From Bacillota bacterium (GTDB taxonomy: Bacteria > Bacillota > Negativicutes > Sporomusales > UBA7701), in the NCBI GenBank assembly GCA_023415075.1, contig JAEZLU010000211.1, positions 1 to 16,044 on the forward strand: a stretch of 16,044 bases of DNA, in the 5' to 3' direction. The notes under the pieces are model-generated. The model did no database searches and was not told where the DNA came from. It saw only the letters and a program-made list of their open reading frames with translations. Of the stretch, positions 1 through 7,261 are shown in pieces (positions within the stretch are counted from its first letter, which is position 1; every line of letters starts with the position of its first letter). The translations under genes were made by a program, and so were the position numbers.

Positions 1-299
1 CCGGCTACAAGCCCTCGGCTCCGGCCAGCAGCTACAGCAATACGGCCCCGGCCCCGTCCGCCCCGCCGGCCGCCATGCAGCCATCCGGCGGCGGCCTGCT
101 GCGCACCATCGGCATGGTGGGTAGCGGTATGCTCATCGGCGGCCTGCTTGGCAGCATGTTCGGCTTCGGCCACTCCGCCATGCTGACCTCGCTTATCGGC
201 ATCCTCTTCAATATCCTCGTGCTTGTCGGCATCTTCATGGCCGGGCACTACCTGTGGAAGAGGTTTAAAACGAGCCGTGCGGAAACCAGGAGAAACTAG
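1..299 (+). CDS. Glycine-rich membrane protein, 3' end only (Tim44-like N-terminal style)
   Basis: The reading frame is already open at base 3 and runs to TAG at 297-299, so the gene starts outside the window; the ATG at 75 is probably internal. The visible part starts with a Pro/Ala/Ser-rich linker, then a Gly-rich hydrophobic stretch (GGLLRTIGMVGSGMLIGGLL), a second hydrophobic segment (LIGILFNILVLVGIFMAG) and a basic tail (WKRFKTSRAETRRN). This order of low-complexity linker, Gly-rich segment and membrane segment resembles the front part of bacterial Tim44-like membrane proteins. The protein ends right after the second segment, so no Tim44 lipid-binding domain follows. Function is unknown; the family likeness is an inference from composition only. 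A strong terminator follows. Confidence 0.6.
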   Translation, partial: GYKPSAPASSYSNTAPAPSAPPAAMQPSGGGLLRTIGMVGSGMLIGGLLGSMFGFGHSAMLTSLIGILFNILVLVGIFMAGHYLWKRFKTSRAETRRN

Positions 300-335
300 G
301 AAGGCCGGACGCATCCCGCGCCGTCCGCTGAACAA

Positions 336-372
336 GGCTCTCGCCCGCTTGCGGGTTGAGAGCCCTTTCTTT
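336..372 (+). terminator. Intrinsic terminator after the truncated membrane protein gene
   Basis: GGCTCTC at 336-342 pairs with GAGAGCC at 358-364. An inner stem CCCGC/GCGGG adds to it, and a T-rich tract (CTTTCTTT) follows. It lies 37 bases after the stop codon and separates the upstream gene from the transporter unit. Confidence 0.8.
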
Positions 373-463
373 CCGCCAAGGTTACCCGCACTTCGCCTTC
401 AGGCGCCGAAAGCGGCGCCGGCGGTAGTGGCTCGCGGCCACAATTACAGGAGGGTATCGCATA
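373..463. other. Intergenic stretch with a perfect GC hairpin
   Basis: GGCGCCG at 402-408 pairs perfectly with CGGCGCC at 413-419 around an AAAG loop, without a T tract. A good ribosome binding site (AGGAGGG, 448-454) follows. I see no convincing promoter here, although a terminated gene lies upstream and a transporter gene downstream. Confidence 0.35.
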
Positions 464-652
464 ATGGCGAATGTTTCAAATATCCCAATAACCGTAATCC
501 TTCGGCAACGAGGTGGTCTGAGTTTGTTTACCCTGGTCCCCGGCATCGTAATGCTGCCTGCTATGCTCGAATATGCCTGCGTTTATAGGGGCGACGCGCC
601 AAGCGGAGCAACCCGCGAAACCGCCCTGTATTGGCGAGGCGGGCGGCCATGA
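464..652 (+). CDS. Uncertain 62-aa ORF overlapping the MFS gene start
   Basis: The ATG at 464 lies 9 bases after AGGAGGG (448-454), the best ribosome binding site in this stretch. The frame ends in TGA at 650-652, overlapping the ATG of the transporter gene at 649 by the ATGA arrangement typical of translational coupling. The product has one hydrophobic run (SLFTLVPGIVMLPAMLEYA, about residues 20-38) and a polar tail, and resembles nothing I recognise. The transporter ATG itself has only a weak ribosome binding site, which fits coupling to this frame. It could be a real small membrane peptide, a leader ORF that only delivers ribosomes, or chance. Codon use is less GC-biased than in neighbouring genes, which weakens the case for a conserved protein. 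Confidence 0.35.
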   Translation: MANVSNIPITVILRQRGGLSLFTLVPGIVMLPAMLEYACVYRGDAPSGATRETALYWRGGRP

Positions 653-2022
653 AAACAGGCACCGGCATACCTTTCCGCCTGCTTTTCACCATTGCCGCCG
701 GTACAATCTTCAACCCGCTGAATTCCTCGATGATTTCCGTCGCCCTGCCCAGCATTCAGGGCGATTTTCAGCTTTCCTACGCCACCGTTTCCTGGCTGAT
801 ATCCTCATTCTATCTGGCGAGCGCCGTCGCCTTGCCGGTCATGGGCAAGATCGGCGATCAGCTCGGCTTCCGGAAGATGTTTCTCGGCGGCTTGCTGCTG
901 GTGGCCGTATCGTCGGTGGCGGCGCCGTGGGCGCCGTCGTTTATCGTCCTATTGCTCATGCGGCTCTTCCAGGCGATAGGCAGCAGCTCGATATACCCGG
1001 CGGGGGTCTCGATCATCAACCGCCAGATGCCGGGCAACCGCGGCTCGGCCATGGCCGTTATCGCCGTTTGCGCCTCGGTTGCCGCCGCCTTGGGGCCGAC
1101 GCTCGGCGGCTTTCTCATCGCCTGGGGCGGCTGGCCGGCGATCTTCACCGGCAATTTCCCGCTGCTGATCCTCAGTTCCGGGCTTGCCTGGCTATATTTG
1201 CCGAGGGATGACGAGCGAACGAAACGACCGGCACGGGAGATTGTCCGGAATCTCGACATTCCGGGCATCATCCTCTTCGCTCTGACGGTGACTTTCGCCA
1301 TCTGGTTTCTCTTGTCCCTGGAAAGCCGGCCCCATCTTCCCAGCGGTTTGGCCGCCCTCGTCCTGCTTGGTGCCTTTGTCTGGCGGGAAATGCGGGTGGC
1401 CGCCCCCTTCATCGATATCCGCTTTTTCCTCCGGCATGGCGAACTGGCCATCGTTTACGGGCAGTACATCTTGATGAATACCTTCTTCTACGCGCTGTTT
1501 TTTGGCCTGCCGACCTACTTCCAGTTCCAGTTGGGCCTCGACCCCGGCCAGAGCGGCCTGATGATGGCCTTCATGTCCGGCAGTGCGGTCCTCGTCTCCC
1601 CGGGTGTGGGCCGGTGGATTGACCGCCGCGGCATCGCCCGGCCGCTCTTGGCGGGAGCGCTGAGCACCGGGGTGGGTGCCCTGCTGCTGGCCGCCTTTTT
1701 TGCAGATGCGCCGCTGGCGCTCGGCGGCGCTATTATCGCCGTCGCCGGCGTCGGTTACGGGGCGCAGAACGTCACCTTGCAGGCGGCGATGATGAAACTT
1801 TCGCCGCCTGCCATGATCGGCGTATCCGCCGGCCTCTTCCAGACTTCCCGCTTTGTCGGCTCCATCCTGGCGTCGGTCGTCCTCGGGCTGTTTTTTTGCA
1901 ATGAAATTTCGCCACGCTCCATGCAAAGCCTCGCCGACGCGCTTGTCGCCGTCAGCCTGCTGTGTTGCCTGGCTGCCGTCAGCCTGTGGCGGAAAACCCG
2001 GCGGTTGCCGGATAAAGGGTAA
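649..2022 (+). CDS. MFS transporter, DHA2/EmrB-like drug-efflux type
   Basis: A 457-aa integral membrane protein of the major facilitator superfamily. The first membrane helix carries FNPLNSSMISVALPSI, as in the DHA2 group. The loop after helix 2 holds motif A (GKIGDQLGFRKMF), and helix 5 holds motif C (GPTLGGFL), typical of proton-driven antiporters. Hydrophobic segments continue to the end, 12 to 14 in total by eye, with a basic C-terminal tail. The likely role is export of small hydrophobic compounds at the cytoplasmic membrane; the substrate cannot be read from sequence. I chose ATG 649 because an in-frame TTG at 631 has no ribosome binding site; 649 overlaps the stop of the preceding small ORF. 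There is no adjacent regulator gene and no obvious link to the BCAA cluster. Confidence 0.9.
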   Translation: MKTGTGIPFRLLFTIAAGTIFNPLNSSMISVALPSIQGDFQLSYATVSWLISSFYLASAVALPVMGKIGDQLGFRKMFLGGLLLVAVSSVAAPWAPSFIVLLLMRLFQAIGSSSIYPAGVSIINRQMPGNRGSAMAVIAVCASVAAALGPTLGGFLIAWGGWPAIFTGNFPLLILSSGLAWLYLPRDDERTKRPAREIVRNLDIPGIILFALTVTFAIWFLLSLESRPHLPSGLAALVLLGAFVWREMRVAAPFIDIRFFLRHGELAIVYGQYILMNTFFYALFFGLPTYFQFQLGLDPGQSGLMMAFMSGSAVLVSPGVGRWIDRRGIARPLLAGALSTGVGALLLAAFFADAPLALGGAIIAVAGVGYGAQNVTLQAAMMKLSPPAMIGVSAGLFQTSRFVGSILASVVLGLFFCNEISPRSMQSLADALVAVSLLCCLAAVSLWRKTRRLPDKG

Positions 2023-2089
2023 AGAAGAATATAATATGGGGGGGGGAAGTGGTTTGCCTGCCGGCGGCGATTTCGCGCTTATTTTATCC

Positions 2090-2358
2090 TGACCTGCCCT
2101 GAGAAAATGGCTCCAATTGTTGAGAGAGTTAAGGGTATAATGCTCCCATGAGCTGAGACACGGAATGGAGAAAACTAAGTTATGCTCTTTTCTGTGTTTT
2201 TTGATATGAAACAGCCTCGTTGGGCATGTTTCCGAGGTGGCAGGGCATGATCCACCCAGGGCAGAATGTGGCCGACGGGTATTGTAAGTCTTCATGTGCT
2301 CCCTGAGCATGGCACGCAGTTCGCGGGGAGTTTCGTATTCGTTATGTAGATGGGGTCA
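2090..2358 (-). mobile_element. Decayed IS3-family insertion sequence remnant
   Basis: The stretch begins with TGACCTGCCCTGAG (2090-2103), which resembles the TG-starting terminal inverted repeat of IS3-family elements read from the outside. At 2236-2355 the - strand encodes the C-terminal end of an IS3-type transposase. The rest of the transposase and the other end are missing. The boundary at 2358 is set by loss of recognisable sequence, not by a visible repeat. Lower GC than the surrounding genes supports foreign origin. No target-site duplication is visible. The rest of 2023-2444 holds only a run of nine G (2038-2046) and no gene. Confidence 0.55.
2236..2355 (-). pseudogene. IS3-family transposase (OrfB) C-terminal fragment
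   Basis: The - strand frame reads HNEYETPRELRAMLREHMKT then YNTRRPHSALGG, matching the end of the DDE integrase core in IS3-family OrfB proteins, where YN-x-RPHSALG closes the domain just after the catalytic Glu region. An in-frame TGA at 2356-2358 cuts the frame immediately upstream, and no earlier part of the domain (catalytic Asp, Asp, Glu) is present. The frame happens to stay open far to the left, but homology is lost after SCPAT. It is a non-functional relic of about 40 codons. Confidence 0.65.
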
Positions 2359-2444
2359 TATTTAAGAGTTCGAAAAAGCGTACCGTCCGGGCGTTGTCCC
2401 GGCACTGGCCTGTATTCGTGAAAAAATTTTCTTGCCTTACCCTA

Positions 2445-2473
2445 TTGACAGCAGGCTGGCGTATTGGTATATT
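2445..2473 (+). promoter_or_regulatory. Strong sigma-A promoter of the leu-ilv operon
   Basis: The -35 box is TTGACA (2445-2450), perfect. A 17-base spacer leads to -10 TATATT (2468-2473). TGG directly before the -10 gives an extended -10. Transcription should start near 2480, about 90 bases before the T-box. Confidence 0.8.
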
Positions 2474-2481
2474 GTATACAA
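2472..2481. promoter_or_regulatory. TTGTATACAA palindrome at the leu promoter start site
   Basis: A perfect 10-base palindrome overlaps the end of the -10 box and the expected start site. The same GTATAC core recurs at 9105-9114 and 9285-9294 beside the second BCAA promoter. GTATAC-centred palindromes are typical of GntR-family (FadR/FCD-type) operators. Binding by such a repressor is an inference, and no GntR gene is in the window. Confidence 0.45.
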
Positions 2482-2493
2482 GTTACAATTTTT

Positions 2494-2538
2494 GAACAAA
2501 AACGGGTAAGTTGACCGGGTGGTTTACACTTTTTGTTC
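2494..2538 (+). repeat. Leader hairpin upstream of the Leu T-box
   Basis: GAACAAAAA (2494-2502) and TTTTTGTTC (2530-2538) form a perfect 9-bp inverted repeat around a 27-base loop, inside the transcribed leader but outside the T-box fold. Its role is unknown; it could protect the 5' end or act as an early pause site. Confidence 0.4.
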
Positions 2539-2566
2539 GCCACAACTTGATAAGGATCAATTACAG

Positions 2567-2822
2567 GTGATGACTGGGAAGAAAAGCCCGGCCCAAACCC
2601 TTCAGAGAGCCGGTGGTTGCTGCGAACCGGTAGGGCGGCCGAAGCTGAATAACTCACCCAGGAACTGTTTCGCTGAACGCACCTTGGTGCTTATAGGCGG
2701 GAACGTGCGCCGGGCGTTAGCCGGTAGCCGCTGATGGGCGGTGGAAAGTACAATGTAGGGTGGTACCGCGGAGACCCGCCCCTGCTGACGTTTTACGTCA
2801 GTTGGGGCGGTTTTTATTTTTC
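2567..2822 (+). ncRNA. T-box leader, Leu specifier (CUC)
   Basis: The conserved T-box sequence AGGGTGGTACCGCGG is at 2757-2771. Stem I opens at GTGATGACTGGG and closes when CTGGG (2574-2578) pairs with CCCAG (2657-2661). The AGAGAGCCGG distal motif lies between. The triplet before the conserved A at the base of stem I is CTC (2653-2655), the Leu codon, matching the leuA gene below. Known mechanism: uncharged tRNA-Leu pairs with the specifier and with TGGT of the T-box, favouring the antiterminator. A terminator follows at 2775-2822. Leucine starvation should therefore switch on leuACDB-ilvB1. Confidence 0.93.
2775..2822 (+). terminator. T-box terminator before leuA
   Basis: CCGCCCC (2776-2782) pairs with GGGGCGG (2804-2810), with CTGACG/CGTCAG inside the stem, followed by TTTTTATTTTT. 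Part of the left arm sits just after the T-box sequence, as expected for mutually exclusive terminator and antiterminator folds. Confidence 0.9.
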
Positions 2823-2859
2823 CGCCAGTGTCAGGTCAGCGAAAAGAGGAGGAATAAAG

Positions 2860-4407
2860 ATGGATACCAGGATTATCAGGATATTTGACACGACTCTGCG
2901 CGACGGTGAGCAGACGCCGGGCGTAAACCTCAATACCGCCGAAAAGCTTGAACTGGCCCAGGCCCTCGCCAAGCTTAAAGTCGATATCATCGAAGCCGGC
3001 TTTCCCATTGCCTCGCCCGGGGATTTTGCCGCTGTCAGCGAAATCGCCGCCAAGATAAAGGGCCCGGCCATTGCCGGCCTCGCCAGGACCAACCCCCAGG
3101 ACATCGACGCCGCCGTGCGGGCCCTAAAAAAAGCCGAGCGGCCCCGCATCCACACCTTTATCGCCACCAGCGACATCCATTTGCAATACAAACTGAAAAT
3201 GAGCCGCCAGGATGTGCTGACCGCCGCCGAGGAAGCGGTGCGCTACGCCCGCAAGTATGTCGAGGACATCGAGTTCTCGGCCGAGGACGCCTCGCGCTCG
3301 GACTGGGAGTACCTCTGCCAGGTCTTAACCCGGGCCATCGCCGCCGGCGCCTCGACCATCAACGTGCCCGATACTGTCGGCTACACCACGCCGGACGAGT
3401 TTGGCGCCCTCATCCGCTACATCCGCGAGCATGTGCCGAACATCGACCAGGCCGTCATCAGCGTCCACTGCCACAATGACCTGGGCATGGCGGTGGCCAA
3501 CTCGCTGGCCGCCATCCAGAACGGCGCCGGCCAGGTCGAGTGTACTGTCAACGGTCTGGGCGAGCGGGCCGGCAACGCGGCCATGGAGGAAATCGTCATG
3601 GCCCTGAATGCCCGTTCCGAGTACTACAAGGCGGCGACCGCCATCAATACCCAGCAGATCTACCGCGCCTCCCGCCTTGTCAGCGTCCTCACCGGTGTCG
3701 CCGTTCAGCCCAACAAAGCCATCGTCGGCGACAACGCCTTCGCTCACGAGTCCGGCATCCACCAGCACGGCGTGCTCAACAACCCGCTGACTTACGAGAT
3801 AATGCGCCCGGAAACCATCGGCCTCAACCGCAATATCTTCATCCTCGGTAAACTGTCCGGCCGCCACGCTTTCGGCGACAAGCTGAAAAGCATGGGCTAC
3901 GAGCTTGAGGGCGAACGGCTCGACGAGGTTTTCGCCAAGTTCAAGGAACTGGCCGACCGCAAGAAAGTGGTCTTCGACAAAGACATCGAGGCCCTGTTAA
4001 CTGAGAAGGCCGCCACCCATCCCCAGTGGTACCGGCTGACTTACCACCATGTCGTGAGCGGCAACCAGATGGTGGCCACCGCCTCGGTGCGGGTCGAGAC
4101 CGACCAGGGCACGGTCGAACAGGCGGCCTGCGGCGACGGCCCGGTCGACGCCACCTTCCAGGCTATCGAAAAAGCGGTGGGTTTCGCCGTATGCCTCAAG
4201 GACTACCAGATCAAGGCCGTCACCTCGGGCGAAGATGCCCTCGGCGAGGCCACGGTCTGGCTGGAGCAGGACGGCAAGACGGTGAACGGTCGCGGCCTGA
4301 GCACCGATATTATCGAGGCCAGCGCCAGGGCCTATACCAGCGCGATCAACAAGCTGATCGCCACTTGCGGCCACCCGGCCGACAAACAAGCGGTAGGAGG
4401 AAACTAA
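2860..4407 (+). CDS. leuA: 2-isopropylmalate synthase
   Basis: A 515-aa enzyme that condenses 2-ketoisovalerate with acetyl-CoA, the first committed step of leucine synthesis; the length is normal for bacterial LeuA. The TIM-barrel domain starts with FDTTLRDGEQTPGVN (residues 9-23, catalytic Arg14 and metal ligand Asp15). HCHND supplies metal ligands His203 and His205. Further on are NGLGERAGN, ending at Asn239, and HESGIHQHG, starting at His296. The last ~120 residues (ASVRVETDQGTVEQAACGDG onward) form the leucine-binding regulatory domain, so feedback inhibition is expected. ATG 2860 follows GAGGAGGAATAAAG; the same frame extends upstream to 2734, but that part lies in the T-box leader and terminator, so I rejected it. 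First gene of the operon, controlled by the Leu T-box. Confidence 0.97.
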   Translation: MDTRIIRIFDTTLRDGEQTPGVNLNTAEKLELAQALAKLKVDIIEAGFPIASPGDFAAVSEIAAKIKGPAIAGLARTNPQDIDAAVRALKKAERPRIHTFIATSDIHLQYKLKMSRQDVLTAAEEAVRYARKYVEDIEFSAEDASRSDWEYLCQVLTRAIAAGASTINVPDTVGYTTPDEFGALIRYIREHVPNIDQAVISVHCHNDLGMAVANSLAAIQNGAGQVECTVNGLGERAGNAAMEEIVMALNARSEYYKAATAINTQQIYRASRLVSVLTGVAVQPNKAIVGDNAFAHESGIHQHGVLNNPLTYEIMRPETIGLNRNIFILGKLSGRHAFGDKLKSMGYELEGERLDEVFAKFKELADRKKVVFDKDIEALLTEKAATHPQWYRLTYHHVVSGNQMVATASVRVETDQGTVEQAACGDGPVDATFQAIEKAVGFAVCLKDYQIKAVTSGEDALGEATVWLEQDGKTVNGRGLSTDIIEASARAYTSAINKLIATCGHPADKQAVGGN

Positions 4408-4410
4408 TCT

Positions 4411-5673
4411 ATGGCCATGACTATGAGCGAAAAAATCCTGGCTCGCCACGCCGGCCTTACCAGCGTCAAGCCAGGTCAACTGATCAAGGCCGGGCTGGAC
4501 CTCATCCTGGTGAACGACATCACCGGCCCGCCCGCCATCGTCGAGTTCGACAAGATTGGCCGGCCGGTGTTCGACCGCGATAAAATCGCCCTTGTCCCCG
4601 ATCATTTCACTCCCAACAAAGACATCAAATCGGCCGAGCAGGCCAAAGCGTTGCGCGACTTTGCCAAAAAGCACGCCATCAGCCACTACTGGGAAATCGG
4701 CCGCATGGGCATCGAGCACGTCATCCTGCCGGAACAGGGCCTGATCGCCCCCGGCGAATTGATCATCGGCGCCGACTCCCACACCTGCACCTACGGTGCC
4801 CTCGGGGCCTTCGCCACCGGCGTCGGCCACACCGATGCCGGCGCGGCCATGGCTGCCGGCGAGACCTGGTTCAAGGTCCCCAGCGCCATCAAGGTCGAGC
4901 TGACCGGCAAACCCGGCCGCTGGGTGACCGGCAAGGACGTCATCCTTACCCTTATCGGCATGATCGGCGTCGACGGCGCCCGCTACCAGTCGCTCGAGTT
5001 CTGCGGCGACGGCGTGGCCCACCTCACCATGACCGACCGCTTCACCATCGCCAACATGGCGGTCGAGGCCGGCGCCAAAAACGGCATTTTCCCGGTGGAC
5101 GCCCGTACCGAAGCCTACATCAAGGAGCGGGTCAAGCGCCCCTATACCCCGGTAAGCGCCGACCCTGATGCCGAATATGCCCGCACCGTCACCATCGACC
5201 TAGGCAAACTCACCCCGGTCGTCGCTATGCCCCACCTGCCGGAAAACGTCAAACCGGCCGCCAAACTTGCCGATATCGTCATCCACCAGGCCGTCATCGG
5301 CTCCTGCACCAACGGGCGCCTTGAGGACCTGGCCCAGGCGGCCGAGATCATCGCCGGCCGCCGGATCCACCCCGACGTAAGGGCCATCATTATCCCCGGG
5401 TCCCAGGAAATATACGCCGAAGCCCTTGACCGCGGCTACATCGCCGCCTTCATCAAGGCCGGCGCCGTCGTCAGCACCCCCACCTGCGGCCCCTGCCTGG
5501 GCGGCTATATGGGCATCCTGGCCGCCGGCGAGCGCGCCGTTTCCACCACCAACCGCAATTTCCGCGGCCGCATGGGCCACGTCGACAGCGAGGTCTACCT
5601 GGCCAGCCCGGCCGTGGCCGCCGCCAGCGCCATCGCCGGCCATATCGCCGACCCGAGGGAGGTAATGAAATGA
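4411..5673 (+). CDS. leuC: 3-isopropylmalate dehydratase large subunit
   Basis: A 420-aa aconitase-family protein that, with LeuD, isomerises 2-isopropylmalate to 3-isopropylmalate. The [4Fe-4S] ligands are visible as Cys299 in GSCTNGR and Cys359 and Cys362 in TCGPCLGG. GADSHTCTYGALGAFATGVG (about residues 120-140) is the substrate-side motif. At 420 residues it belongs to the shorter LeuC/homoaconitase subgroup common in archaea and clostridia-like bacteria, not the ~466-aa enterobacterial type. The start is 3 bases after leuA's stop and 10 bases from AGGAGG (4395-4400). Later in-frame ATGs at 4417 and 4423 are possible but worse spaced. The stop overlaps the leuD start. Confidence 0.97.
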   Translation: MAMTMSEKILARHAGLTSVKPGQLIKAGLDLILVNDITGPPAIVEFDKIGRPVFDRDKIALVPDHFTPNKDIKSAEQAKALRDFAKKHAISHYWEIGRMGIEHVILPEQGLIAPGELIIGADSHTCTYGALGAFATGVGHTDAGAAMAAGETWFKVPSAIKVELTGKPGRWVTGKDVILTLIGMIGVDGARYQSLEFCGDGVAHLTMTDRFTIANMAVEAGAKNGIFPVDARTEAYIKERVKRPYTPVSADPDAEYARTVTIDLGKLTPVVAMPHLPENVKPAAKLADIVIHQAVIGSCTNGRLEDLAQAAEIIAGRRIHPDVRAIIIPGSQEIYAEALDRGYIAAFIKAGAVVSTPTCGPCLGGYMGILAAGERAVSTTNRNFRGRMGHVDSEVYLASPAVAAASAIAGHIADPREVMK

Positions 5674-6161
5674 TTCTTGAAGGAACCGTCTGGCGCTACG
5701 GCGACAACGTCGACACCGACGTCATCATCCCGGCCCGCTATCTGAATACCGCCGACCCCAAGGCCCTGGCCGCCCACTGCATGGAGGACATCGACCCCAC
5801 CTTCGCCGGCAAGGTTAAACCGGGGGACATCATCGTCGCCGGCCGCAACTTCGGCTGCGGCTCCTCGCGCGAGCACGCCCCGGTGGCCATCAAGGCCTGC
5901 GGTGTGCCCTGCATCATCGCCGACAGCTTCGCCCGCATCTTCTACCGCAACGCCATCAACATCGGCCTGCCGCTAGTCGAGCTCGGGCCGGCGGTGACTG
6001 AAATCAGGAGCGGCGACAAAGTCCGCATCGACCTCGACGCCGGCACCATCGAGAACCTGGCCAGCGGCAAAAAGTTCACCATCGAGCCGCTGCCCGGTTT
6101 CATCCAGGATATCGCCAAAGCCGGTGGCCTCGTCAACTACGTGCGGGGTGATAAGGCATGA
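5670..6161 (+). CDS. leuD: 3-isopropylmalate dehydratase small subunit
   Basis: A 163-aa swivel-domain partner of LeuC that completes the active site of isopropylmalate isomerase. Signature motifs are DNVDTDVIIPARYLNT near the start, then GRNFGCGSSREHAP (about residues 58-71) and FARIFYRNAINIGLP. The short length matches the short LeuC subgroup. ATG 5670 overlaps leuC's TGA as ATGA, with GGAGG upstream, indicating coupled translation and equal subunit output. Confidence 0.97.
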   Translation: MILEGTVWRYGDNVDTDVIIPARYLNTADPKALAAHCMEDIDPTFAGKVKPGDIIVAGRNFGCGSSREHAPVAIKACGVPCIIADSFARIFYRNAINIGLPLVELGPAVTEIRSGDKVRIDLDAGTIENLASGKKFTIEPLPGFIQDIAKAGGLVNYVRGDKA

Positions 6162-7231
6162 GCGCCAAACGCGTCGTCATTATTCCCGGCGACGGCATCG
6201 GCCCCGAGATAACGGCCGCCGCCCGCCCCGTCCTCGACGCCGCCGCCCGCAAAGCCGGCCTGACCCTCGCATACACCGTCTGCGACGCCGGCGGCGCTGC
6301 CATCGACCGCCACGGCCAGCCGCTGCCGGAGGCTACCCTGGCGGCCGCCCAGGCAGCCGACGCCGTCCTTCTGGGAGCGGTCGGCGGCCCCCAATGGGAT
6401 GCCGTCGCCAGCGATATCCGTCCCGAAAAGGCCATCCTCGGGTTGCGTAAAGCCCTCGGCCTCTATGCCAATCTGCGGCCGGTCAAGGTTACCGAAGCGT
6501 TGGCCGCTTATTCGCCCCTCAAACCGGAAATCGTCGCCGGCGCCGACATTCTCATCGTCCGCGAGCTCACCGGCGGCATCTACTTCGGCCCCAAGCGCGA
6601 AGCCGCGACGGTCGACGGCGTCGAACAGGCCGCCGACACCGAAGTATACAGCACACCGGAAATAAGCCGGATTGTCCGCATGGCCTGCCAGGCCGCCAAA
6701 CTGCGCCGCGGCAAGGTCACCTCGGTCGATAAGGCCAACGTTCTCGCCACCTCCCGCCTGTGGCGGCGGGTGGCCGCCGCCACCGCCAAGGAGTTTCCCG
6801 GCGTCGAACTGTCCCACCTGTATGTCGACAACTGCGCCATGCAGCTCGTCCTGGGGCCGGCCGCCTTCGACGTCATCGTCACCAGCAACCTGTTCGGCGA
6901 CATTCTCAGCGACGAGGCCGCCGTGGTCGCCGGCTCGATCGGCCTGCTGCCCTCGGCCAGCATCGGCGACGGCCCCGGCCTCTACGAGCCCATCCACGGC
7001 TCGGCTCCCGACATCGCCGGCCAGGGCATCGCCAATCCGGTCGGCACCATCCTGTCGGCTGCCATGCTCCTGCGCTACTCCCTCGGCGCCGAAAGTGCCG
7101 CCGCCGCCATCGAACAGGCCGTAGATGCCGTCCTCGCAGAAGGCTACCGTACCGCCGATCTCTACCGGGCCGGCTTGACGAAAGTTTCTACCGAAAGCAT
7201 GGGCCAGCTTATCCTGAAAAAGCTGCAATAA
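6158..7231 (+). CDS. leuB: 3-isopropylmalate dehydrogenase
   Basis: A 357-aa NAD-dependent oxidative decarboxylase that makes 2-ketoisocaproate, the direct precursor of leucine; the length is normal. Motifs in order: IIPGDGIGPEI at the N-terminus, LLGAVGGPQWD, RELTGGIYFG, VDKANVL, VTSNLFGDILSDEAAVVAGSI (metal-binding Asp residues) and EPIHGSAPDIAGQGIANPVG, the NAD-binding segment. ATG 6158 overlaps leuD's TGA as ATGA. The gene ends 30 bases before ilvB1 without a terminator, so it is in the same transcript. Confidence 0.97.
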   Translation: MSAKRVVIIPGDGIGPEITAAARPVLDAAARKAGLTLAYTVCDAGGAAIDRHGQPLPEATLAAAQAADAVLLGAVGGPQWDAVASDIRPEKAILGLRKALGLYANLRPVKVTEALAAYSPLKPEIVAGADILIVRELTGGIYFGPKREAATVDGVEQAADTEVYSTPEISRIVRMACQAAKLRRGKVTSVDKANVLATSRLWRRVAAATAKEFPGVELSHLYVDNCAMQLVLGPAAFDVIVTSNLFGDILSDEAAVVAGSIGLLPSASIGDGPGLYEPIHGSAPDIAGQGIANPVGTILSAAMLLRYSLGAESAAAAIEQAVDAVLAEGYRTADLYRAGLTKVSTESMGQLILKKLQ

Positions 7232-7261
7232 GTACATAAAAACAACTAAGGAGGTGAGACC

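Noticed and set aside
2038..2046. Run of nine G after the MFS gene as a phase-variation switch
   Set aside because: It lies 16 bases beyond the stop codon in non-coding sequence, so slippage would not change a protein, and no promoter spacer spans it.
1192..2310. 372-codon - strand frame as one gene
   Set aside because: Only its first ~25 codons resemble a transposase end; the rest is the antisense of the MFS gene, open by chance.
2519..2734. 71-codon frame in the leuA leader as a leader peptide
   Set aside because: It lies in T-box stem structures, has no ribosome binding site, and lacks a run of Leu codons.
2734..2859. 42-residue N-terminal extension of LeuA
   Set aside because: It would be translated from the T-box and terminator sequence. 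The ATG at 2860 has a proper ribosome binding site and gives the family's normal N-terminus.
3997..5022. 341-codon - strand frame across leuA/leuC
   Set aside because: Antisense shadow of two well-supported genes, without ribosome binding site or motifs.
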